Assembly: GCA_000697335.1 (NCBI GenBank)
Contig: JNEM01013604.1
Coordinates: 1 to 15,487 of the forward strand
From: Conidiobolus incongruus B7586
Lineage: Eukaryota; Entomophthoromycota; Entomophthoromycetes; Entomophthorales; Conidiobolaceae
Length of the DNA stretch: 15,487 bases
Direction: 5' to 3'
Shown here: positions 1-7,962 of the stretch, one piece after another
How the letters are laid out: each line of letters starts with the position of its first letter
How positions within the stretch are numbered: the first letter of the stretch is position 1
Made by a program: the position numbers and the translations under genes
The notes under the pieces: model-generated
Told to the model about the DNA's origin: nothing
Database searches by the model: none
Seen by the model: only the letters and a program-made list of their open reading frames with translations

Positions 1-16
1 TATATATATATATATA
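1..16. repeat. TA dinucleotide run at window edge
   Basis: A run of alternating TA opens the window and leads into TATATAGTAA. The following 50 or so bases loosely resemble the outer terminal repeat of the Tc1-like element at the other end of the window. Confidence 0.7.
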
Positions 17-159
17 GTAATTTTTTTGATTAAAAAATTAACTTTTTAAAATTAATTGTTTAATTTAATTATATCTAAACTAAAGAGTAATTATTAAAAG
101 TTTTATATTTTAGTATTAATAAAACTTAACTATAAACACTCTAAAATAATTTAAAATTT

Positions 160-1090
160 ATAGGTAATTTTTAATAATGAAGCATTATCTAAATCAACAA
201 TTTACTGCTAGATAAATTACTTTAAAGCTAAGAAAAAAATTATTTAAAACTTGTTAAAATCTAGAAAACTAACTTTAACTGTTACTTTTTTAATTATTAA
301 TCAAATGAAAAAATATATTAAAAAATACCTTTTTATTTCAGTTAAAGAACTATATAAGAACTTTAATATTAGTTTTATAAATATTTTATATATATTAATG
401 TTTAAACTCAAATTAATAAATAAAAATATAAAATAGGTAACTTATAATTTAACTAAAACTTAATAAAGAGCTAAAATAGTTATTGTTAAACAAAACTTAT
501 TAAAATATTACTAGAAGCTTAAACTTTTACAATAAATAATTATAATTGATGAATCTTAAATTCTTATATATAATCCTTTACAAAACACAAATCAAGATGC
601 TAAATTAAGCTAAATCAACCCCCTCCACAAATCCTTTTAAATAAACATTCTGTTAATAGACAAATGTTAATTATTGTAATAGATTATAATAGTATATGCT
701 ATTCTTATTTAATTCCTGAAAGAAAATCAATTAATAGTAAACTTTATATTGTTTTTTTAAATAAAAGTATTTCTAATTAGTATTCTCAATATAATTTGAG
801 AAAACCTATTATTTTGCATGATAATTGCAAAATACATATATCTAAAGCTATAGAAAACTTTCTAAATAAAAATAACTGGTAAAAACTACCATATCTAGCA
901 TACTCTTTAGATTAAAACATATGTAATTATAATTGCTTTAAGCAATTAAAACACTAGCTTGCTAGAAAGAAAATTTTTGCAAAAATTTAATTGGTTTGTA
1001 AAATATCAAATTTCAGTCTTTAATAAAAAGAAATGTGTTTTATGTGTTAGATCTTTGCTAAAAATATAGCAAAAAGTTGTTAATGATAAT
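160..1090 (+). mobile_element. Mariner (DD34D) transposase relic, copy A
   Basis: A degenerate mariner transposase of the Tc1/mariner DNA transposon superfamily, read 5' to 3' on the plus strand across several frames. In order it shows a helix-turn-helix segment near 190-235 (STIYxWINxFKAKKK-like), a linker with KLTLTV and SVKEL..NFNIS near 262-378, and the first catalytic block DES at 548-556. That is followed by LYNP and a Trp-Pro region near 560-640. The second block HDN is at 817-825 and the third, CNY (from CDY), at 922-930. The Asp at 820 and the Asn codon at 925 are exactly 35 codons apart, which is the D-x34-D spacing of mariner. Several in-frame stops and at least one frame change make it non-functional. 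The third catalytic Asp has become Asn. No clear terminal repeats were found, so the ends are approximate. It cannot make transposase. Identity is secure from motif order and spacing. Confidence 0.85.
971..988. repeat. Perfect 18-bp palindrome
   Basis: AAATTTTTGCAAAAATTT is its own reverse complement. It lies within the C-terminal part of mariner copy A and is probably a chance product of the A/T-rich sequence, with no sign of a regulatory role. Confidence 0.5.
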
Positions 1091-1239
1091 AGAAACTGTT
1101 AAATTAATATTATATATTTATTTTTATATATTATATATTAAATTATTTATTTATTTTGAATCATAAAAAATTCCCATCATTAAAAATGCAGAGTAATAGA
1201 ATAATCTATAACAAATATTATTTTTATTATTTAAAAATA

Positions 1240-1485
1240 TTTTTTTAATAATAATCATAAAATAGTTGAAACTAAAAAATTATTATATAAAAAATCAAAG
1301 AAATACCATATCTAATTTATTAATTAAATTTCAACCATATGATTATGATTATTTTGAGTAATTAAAAAAATGTTTTTAAGAAAAAAATATCTTAAAAACC
1401 AATTAAATTAGCTCTTACAATATGAAATTTTGGGCTTTAATAAAAAGAATTATGTCTAGATATTAAAAGCCTGACAAAAAAATAA
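1240..1485 (+). mobile_element. Mariner 3' fragment, copy B
   Basis: A second mariner C-terminal fragment in the same orientation as copy A, about 150 bases behind it. Its 1306-1480 stretch aligns by eye with the end of copy A: the CATATCTA box, the YDYDYFE (CDYxxF-like) block near 1337-1360, the LRKK segment, and the run ending CTTTAATAAAAAG. Here the block reads PYDYDYF, so the third catalytic Asp is kept where copy A has Asn. No catalytic DES or HDN block can be seen upstream, so this is a 5'-truncated or heavily eroded copy. It may be a separate insertion or a partial duplication of the same family. The left boundary is uncertain. Confidence 0.65.
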
Positions 1486-1489
1486 AATA

Positions 1490-2540
1490 AAGATATTAAT
1501 ATTAAAAAATATAAATTTTATATTACATATAAATTTTAAGAGATTATAGGTTAATATTTTAAGTAATTTGAATTTTAAATTTTTGCAATTATATAATTTC
1601 TATACTAATATTAATATTCTATTTGAAAAAATAATATAATAGCATTAAATAATAACTTGAGTTTCTTATACTAGAAGCTTATCGTTGGGTTAATTTTTAT
1701 TATGATTTAGTTGGTTATCCAAATATATTTGATTTTTGAAAATAAACAATAGATTAATAAAACATATATATAAAATTCAGAATCTTACATAACTAAGCTA
1801 ATATTTCATATAACATTAAACGATTCAAGATAGTAAATTATAAATTTATAAAAGCAGTTTTGATATTACTTTCATTGCTTTGTGTAACAATAAAAGTATT
1901 CATTTTAAAGTTATATGAAATATACCAATTTTATGCGCTCATCTATGTATATCAATGATAGGTTAAATAGCTCAAACAGTTAAATTAATTTTGTAAATGT
2001 TGAATACTTTGGATTATCTCTTAACTCTATGATATAAAATCACTTATATTCAGATTTTTGATATCAGTTGCATAAATTATTCAATTATAAAGCTAAAGTA
2101 GTGTGTAAAATCAATTGACTAACAGTACATTTACAGGTTTTAAATATTTAATAGTTTTTATTATTTTTATATTAGAATGGCGATTAAATTGCTAAATAAG
2201 GATGACATTTATTATATGGTGTGTAAAGTATAAATTACAAATAATTTAACTTCTAATAAATTTATAACTTTCTAATATTTACAATGTTAATAGATTAATT
2301 CACTCAAAAGTATATTGTTACTAGAATTTAATGACAAAAGAAAGCGATTTGGTTATTTAGTGTTTGACTTGGATGCAAGTTTAAATATATTATTAAGGAT
2401 GAGAATAATGGATAAAAAATTAATAAGAAAAAAATTGAATGATATTTAGATATAATATTTTAATATAAAAATTATTAAAATTTAAATTTTTAAAATAATT
2501 TAAGTTTCAAAATATTCAATTATTAAAATTTGAAAACTAA
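1490..2540. other. AT-rich stretch, no gene recognised
   Basis: No reading frame of useful length and no recognised domain. Two plus-strand patches look faintly coding: about 2177-2233 (starting MAIKLLNKDDIYY) and about 2305-2446 (LLLEFNDKRKRFGY followed by VFDLDASLNILL). They may be remnants of one old gene, but they match no family I know. The rest resembles intergenic spacer. Confidence 0.5.
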
Positions 2541-2573
2541 AAATTTCTTAAATTGAAGTTAATTACCAGTTAA

Positions 2574-3975
2574 TTATTCTTCCAACAATCTAGCGATATC
2601 ATTTGTGATTACAAATTCTGTTTCAATCATATAGATAGAGTTTGATAAAAAGGAAGGAGGTGAAATTAGGCAATGAAATCCATTCTCAATGCTATATGGA
2701 TCTGCCAGGAAGTGTGAAAGGTATTTGAAATAGAGAGTTGACCAAGGATCAGATTCTTTATTGACCAAAATAATTTTGGATACTTTTGTATAATCTTTAA
2801 TCTTTCGTTTAAGTATTTGGTGATAGGATATCCAAAAGGTTTGCCAAAGAATTAAGAATTGAAAAGAACTCAATAAACCAATCAAAAGTTAAATATTTTC
2901 AGGGTCTAGATTTGCATTTGGCAGATGTCTGCCATCATCCATACTCTTTACACATTTTGTATGTCCATTATCGAAAATATTTATCTCTATCATCTAAAGA
3001 TCTGAATGATTCAAGGCCAGAGAAATTTTAACAGATTTGTTCTATTCCGGCTCAGGTGAAATTGATTTGTGATACAAAGAATTCATGTTTTTGCTCAATC
3101 TTGGTCAGAGAATGAAAGTCTTTATGGGAGGATTCAATAGCTGTATTATAATATGAAAGTTGTATTACAATAAAGGAAAATAACACATTTATATTATAAA
3201 GGAAATAAACATCATTTTTAGGGTAAGCATATCCAAAATATTTCCTAATTTTTGAACGAGAACCACGTTTATAAAATTGGTAATCAAAGTTATTCTTTAC
3301 CTGCTCAATGTGTATAGTATTTTTCACCTAATGTGGAAGAAATATTTTGATCATGATTGAAGAAATTTTGTTTCGCCATGGCAGGAGCACAAGAGGCCAA
3401 AGTAGCATACACCGTTTCCGGATTTTCAGAACAGATCAAAGCTGAAAGCAACCAAGGATAACCTTCATCATCTGTGATCTATCTGAAATTCGCCAAAGTT
3501 TTATTGGTTAAAGGGTAGTTAGAATTTGTCAAATAATTTGCAGCACCTTGAACTGCATCGAAACTGGTCAAATATCTTAAATTATAAACAATTAAATTTT
3601 TATAAAGATTATCACCTTAGTATGGATGCTCCAAAGCATAGTTAATTCCATTGTTGCAATTAGTCAAATCATAAGCTATTCTGATATACAAATAGTTATG
3701 CGAAATACTTTCATCTTTTAAAAAATGAAAAACTGGATCACCAGGTTTGTAATTTTCGAAACTGACACGATATTTCTGCTTGAATGCTCCACGATGTCTA
3801 TTGTCATGGTTAATAGGTTGTTTGAACTATAAATATTATATATTCTGAAAACCTTAAAGATATTCGCTTTAAATCTGATTTGGGTTTGATTGGTAAAAAT
3901 CTGCCAGGTAATAACTAGCTTGCAGTGATTAAAAAGAATTATTAAATAAAATATAAAATTACTCAAAATTTTAAA
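2574..3975 (-). pseudogene. Broken S28 serine peptidase (Pro-X carboxypeptidase-like)
   Basis: A decayed host gene for a secreted serine peptidase of MEROPS family S28, which in the family cleaves after proline. Reading the minus strand, a hydrophobic signal-peptide-like stretch (KILSNFIFYLIILFN, about 3975-3925) is followed by FKQPINHDN (from 3826), YKPGDPVF (3728-3751, family GGPVF) and GINYALEH (3626-3649, family YALEHRYYG). Then come NLRYLTS, a ruined nucleophile block, TLASCAPAMAK (3371-3403, family LASSAP), SDPWSTL with the catalytic Asp at 2748-2750, and GFHCL with the catalytic His at 2673-2675. The nucleophile block at 3452-3478 reads ITDDEGYPW where the family has GGSYPG, so the catalytic Ser is Gly (3461-3463). 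There are about five in-frame TAA/TAG codons and at least one frame change near 3300-3327. The span fits about 460 residues, normal for S28. Family identity is strong; the N-terminal 50 residues are uncertain. Confidence 0.82.
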
Positions 3976-4065
3976 TAATAAGAATTTTTCAGATAAAAAT
4001 AATAGATATTTTGATATATAGGATATAAGAATAGATATTTCTAATAATATCAACACTTTATTTTA

Positions 4066-4690
4066 TCATTAATAACTCTTTGCTATACATTTGCTAAGTT
4101 TCTAATACTTATCAAATAATTCTTTATTAAAAACTGAAATTCGATATTTAACAAACCAAATTCATTTTTTAATATAAGCTCTCTTTTTTGTAAGTTGATT
4201 TTTTAAGTACCTAAACCAATTATAATCATATAAACTATAATATAGTGAATATATTAGATATTTTATTTTTCTCTAATTATTTTTAATTAGAAAATTTATA
4301 TAGCTGTAATTTTATATATTTTATAATTTTAATAATAATAATAATGAATATCCTCAAATTATATTGAGAATATTATTTCAAAAAAATATTATTAATTAAT
4401 TTTCTTATAAAAAATAATATATAGTATTATAATTCATAGCAATAATTATTATTTACTTATATATAAAATATTTATTCAGTAAAATTATTAAAAGGGCTTA
4501 TTTGAACTTGACCTTATATTTCAATTTTTTAGTAAAAAACTATATAAAAATTTAGAATTAATTAATTAATTATAATAATTTGTTATAAAAACTTTGATTT
4601 TTTGATAATACCTAAGTTTTTTTAGCTAAAATTATTTTAATTCTTTTGAGCTTTATTTAAATTAAAACATATTTACTTTATATTTATATT
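4066..4690 (-). mobile_element. Mariner (DD34D) transposase relic, copy C
   Basis: A third mariner copy, on the minus strand. Its last 60 codons are well preserved: YDYNWFRYLKNQLTKKR (about 4230-4180) leads into an FVKYRISVFNKELFDKY-like stretch and a final KLSKCIAKSY next to position 4075, the family's usual C-terminus. Moving upstream it matches copy A: 4353-4372 is an exact reverse complement of 781-800, and an eroded first catalytic block lies near 4550-4570. A stretch like SVKEL..NFNIS is found near 4620-4655. The central catalytic HDN block is gone, so it is dead. Its 3' end lies within about 100 bases of the N-terminal part of the S28 pseudogene, so the insertion may have disrupted that gene's promoter. 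Confidence 0.78.
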
Positions 4691-4706
4691 TATATTTATA
4701 TTTATA
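4678..4706. repeat. TTTATA hexamer microsatellite
   Basis: About five tandem copies of a TTTATA unit, sitting at the presumed 5' edge of mariner copy C. Confidence 0.8.
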
Positions 4707-4709
4707 TAT

Positions 4710-5860
4710 TAATCTAATTTTAAACTATATTATATATAATATATCAATATAACTAATAAAAAAATATTTTAATAATTTTTGAATTATGATAAAAGGATTT
4801 ATATCAATATATTTTTTGAATTTATAAATAAAAAAATAATAGTTAGAGTTATTTTTTTAAGTTTTAATAGATTTTAAATAGTTTTAGTTCAAGCATTGAA
4901 ATAATTAACTTAGTAATAAATAGTTAATTTAAACACACATTATTTTTAAAAATTGATTGTAAATTTAATATAATTTTAAAAAGCTTATGGTTAAATTATA
5001 TTAATAGCAAAATAAAAATCTTTTAATGATTAATATTTAATTTGATTATATTTAAATAAAACAATAAATTTTTAAAAATAATTTGAATAATAAAATAAGA
5101 TTATGTATAAAGTTTAAAATTTTTTTATTGTCTTATTTATTTTGTATATATAATTTTCTGAAATTAATATTATTTGAGAAATTAAAGATTACAAAATTTT
5201 TCATTTCTTTTATTTTGTGGTAATAATTTGTAATAATAAGTTTTAAAAGCCTTTTGCAAAAAATTATTATTTATAAATATATATGTTTGTTAATATAAGG
5301 TATTATATGATATAATATTATAATCCATTTTTTAAATTTTAATAAGTTAATAAAATATAATCTCAATCATATTGGTATATATTATAATTCCTTATAGTAT
5401 TATATTTGGTAAAAATATTCAGTATAATTAATTACTAAATCATTTATGACGATTTAAAATAGTACTAGAATAATAATGAATTAATAATGATCTATTCAAT
5501 AATGTTTAGTTTCAGTGAAGGTAAATACTTCTTAAACAAACAGATAGTTTACAAATGGCTGATAAAAGGTTTAATCAACCCAAATTACTAGTGTTTTATT
5601 TTAATATTTTCAAGTATTATAATATATTAGATATTTGAAAACATAATATCATTTGAAATTGTATATAAAATGCAATTTGTTGAATTATAAAGTCTTCATT
5701 AATGAATATAATTGTTAAGAGAATAGATCTTTAAAATTTTATGTAATATATTTATTTGATTATTCAATCATTTACCTTAATGTGAAAATATTAAACAAAA
5801 TCAAATTTAATTCAAAATTGATTAAATATATTGATTGAATTAATAAATATTAAACCTCTC
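4710..5860. other. AT-rich spacer, nothing recognised
   Basis: Very A/T-rich sequence with no reading frame of note on either strand. I saw no repeat with a recognisable end, no RNA gene and no transposon motif. A weak plus-strand patch near 5517-5590 (FLNKQIVYKWLIKGLINPN) is too short to name. Confidence 0.6.
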
Positions 5861-6640
5861 TTTTACTTTCAGCATTTTATATTTGTTCTCTGATATTGTA
5901 AATCATTATCTTTACCTGATGTTAAAGACTGTTTATATCAATATCAAATAATTATTCGAACTATTCATCATCAATTATCATATCTAAATCTCTACAAAAG
6001 AAATTTTAATTAAGACTTTCATTTCAGTACATCGGATTCTAAATATACTATAACCACAATAACCAAAATTAAGATTCAAGTTTATATTGATTATAGTTTC
6101 AATTTATATATTATACATTTAATAAACTCTAGGTTGTAAGGTTTTAAAAAGATAATTAAATTATTCAAAAAATATATGATTATTGGCATTTAAAATGTCA
6201 CCATTACTTTAAACACAATGTGATATTGAGTTTGATCAAGAATATCCTCTTAAATTACTCATGAAGCTATAATTATCACATGGAATCAAAAAGTCACATT
6301 GAAATTCACTTATTTCTTAAACTATTTAACTCTGTCACTTTCCTCGAGTGGGCTGTTCTTATGTAAAATAGCAATAATGGCATCAAACATAATATTTTGA
6401 CAAGTACACCAATAAAAGCGGCAAATTATTATTTATTCCAAAATTTCCTTTTAATTTTTAACACTGAAAAAGGAAATGAGATGAAACGAGCTTGTAATTT
6501 TTGCTTTTAATTAGAGGCCTAATATAAAATAAAATATATTCGCTCCATTTGACGAAACCAGATTAAACCTCAAAACTTGTTGGTAATTACTTATCTACTA
6601 CTCTTGATTCCGTTTTTAAGCTCCAAAACTATACTTTCAA
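5860..6640 (-). pseudogene. Possible decayed coding region, unidentified
   Basis: On the minus strand several adjoining segments look like worn coding sequence. They include FVKWSEYILFYIRPLIKSKN near 6555-6500, LPLLLVYLSKYYV near 6425-6385, ISEFQCDFLIPCDNYSFMSN near 6310-6250, and an acidic DLDMIIDDE near 5990-5960. Interruptions are mostly TAA and TAG where Gln or Trp would fit, the same decay style as the S28 pseudogene. The EFQCDFLIPCDN stretch faintly recalls the middle region of fungal-specific transcription factors, but not enough to name it. It could also be chance. Confidence 0.3.
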
Positions 6641-7060
6641 TAATATTCACCACCATTAAATTAAAATTTCTATTTTCATTTTACAGATTTGTATCCTACA
6701 AAATTATTAATAAAATAATATTTCAATATAATTTTTATATAATATTAAAAATTATATTCTTTTTTTAAATCAATTAATTACTATTTGATATTATATAAAT
6801 AATGATAATAATCTAGTTTAAATATAATAAATTATTTTTTATATATACTTTATTGAATTATATAAATTGATATTAAAAAATTTTTTAACAAATTGGTTTT
6901 TGTATATAAAATTAATTCTTTAACAGTGTATAAGTATTTAAAATAGTTTCAGATATTGATTATTAGTTTTGTATTTTATAATATGCTTGGTAAATAAAGA
7001 TTGTTGTTAGAAAAGTACTTGTAATATAATTTAGTAAATTATTTATTAATTATGCTCTTT
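6640..7060. other. AT-rich spacer
   Basis: Nothing recognised. A short hydrophobic plus-strand frame through 6577-6768 is low-complexity and A/T-driven and is not supported as a gene. Confidence 0.6.
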
Positions 7061-7650
7061 AATATATTGGGACTGTATTTCTTAAAATCCACTGTTGAGA
7101 CATTGTAGCAGAATATTCAAAAACTTCCATACCTTTTATCCTTACCACTTCTTGGTTTAAATAATAACACATCTTGGGAAAGCTGTATGCAGAGTAGTTT
7201 TAAGTAAAAGAGAGAGAGAGCTAGGGAATTCCATGTAAGTGTTAGGGAGATAGGGGGTTTATTGATTTGAGTCAAATAGCTGGGAGGACCCAGACCAAAC
7301 TCTTTTTACTGAGGATGGCTCTAATTCCGGGTTTTACATAGTTTGGGTCGGGTAACATCATTCATCAGATTATCCGGTGACTTGAATCATCAGCCATTAA
7401 AAGATAGAGTAAGAACAGATGATATGTGAGGGGGAAATGACTTTAACATTAGGATGATGTAAAGATACTTAGATAGAAGGGAGTCACCTGACTTGTGAGA
7501 ATAATTCATTAGGTGAGTGATGTAGGTTTTGGATAAATTGTAATAAAGGAGCTAAAGAGTATGATTTGATTATGGACCAACAATTTCACTTTGAACAGGA
7601 GGTAACTTGAACTTAACTATCAAATCCAGCCGGAGAGGTATTTTTGAAAT
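7060..7650. other. G+C-richer island without intact frame
   Basis: Composition changes sharply: hand counts give 43% G+C for 7261-7320 and 37% for 7441-7500, against about 20% in the flanks. No intact reading frame crosses it. Plus-strand patches with plausible protein character are 7269-7352 (ending TEDGSNSGFYIVWVG), about 7330-7425 (IRLSGDLNHQPLKDRVRTDD) and about 7530-7670 (CNKGAKEYDLIMDQQFHFEQ, later NPAGEVFLKYNN). The minus strand is open for about 50 codons around 7400-7545. It may be a recently dead gene with host-gene composition, a piece of an unrecognised repeat, or a structured non-coding transcript. I recognise no family. Confidence 0.5.
7210..7220. repeat. GA microsatellite
   Basis: A short run of five to six GA units inside the G+C-richer island. 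Confidence 0.7.
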
Positions 7651-7849
7651 ACAACAATAGTAAAAACTTAGTCAAAATCTTATATATTCTATTTTAAAAT
7701 TCATAATCTTCTGTAATAATGAGAGTATTTTTTCATTGACATAAATATACATTATAAATCAATTGTATATAATTTTAAATTAATAAACAAATATAGGAGA
7801 ATTATTAAAAATATACACGGGTAATTTTGAGAATAATATGACATTTTTC

Positions 7850-7914
7850 CCAATTCCACATGCTAAAAGTAAAATCCCATATTTCATGGGAACTTTTTAA
7901 TTTATTATTTATAC
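7850..7914 (+). promoter_or_regulatory. Putative promoter of the F-box gene
   Basis: A CCAAT pentamer at 7850-7854 lies about 110 bases before the ATG at 7963. A weak TATA-like TTTATAC lies near 7907-7914, about 50 bases before it. In DNA this A/T-rich such matches are cheap, so only the order and spacing speak for it. Confidence 0.35.
7875..7891. repeat. Inverted repeat in F-box gene upstream region
   Basis: TCCCAT and ATGGGA form a 6-bp inverted repeat around a 5-base centre. Its G/C content stands out in this background. It sits between the CCAAT and TATA-like motifs of the F-box gene, so it could be a binding site for a dimeric regulator or a small hairpin. Confidence 0.4.
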
Positions 7915-7962
7915 TACTTGAAAGTGTAATTAATAAAATTACAAATACACACAAAAGTCAAA

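Noticed and set aside
251-436. Small plus-strand gene of 61 codons
   Set aside because: Its translation is the N-terminal linker of mariner copy A (KLTLTV, SVKEL, NFNIS).
3301-3327. A 27-base GT...AG intron in the S28 locus
   Set aside because: Removing it does not change the frame and leaves a TGA soon after. The shift to the next open frame is not explained, so a lesion is more likely than splicing.
2574-3975. Ciliate-type code, with TAA and TAG read as Gln, because several interruptions here and in the transposons sit where Gln would fit
   Set aside because: The intact 506-residue gene uses only CAA/CAG for 22 Gln and stops at TAA. In the Tc1 and mariner relics the stops fall at conserved Trp positions, and other changes are C-to-T or G-to-A missense. 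Mutation explains all of it.
3718-4056. Open frame of 112 codons on the minus strand as a separate gene
   Set aside because: From 3826 downward the S28 landmarks (FKQPINHDN, YKPGDPVF) lie in another frame of the same strand. The hydrophobic start may be the S28 signal peptide, but the rest is a shadow.
6481-6560. Plus-strand zinc cluster start (MKRACNFC), as in fungal Zn2Cys6 regulators
   Set aside because: Only the first two Cys fit. The later Cys spacing is not found in any frame, and the minus strand looks more coding-like.
6577-6768. Hydrophobic plus-strand frame of 63 codons
   Set aside because: Composition is A/T-driven, there is no ATG (opens at TTG) and no recognisable motif.
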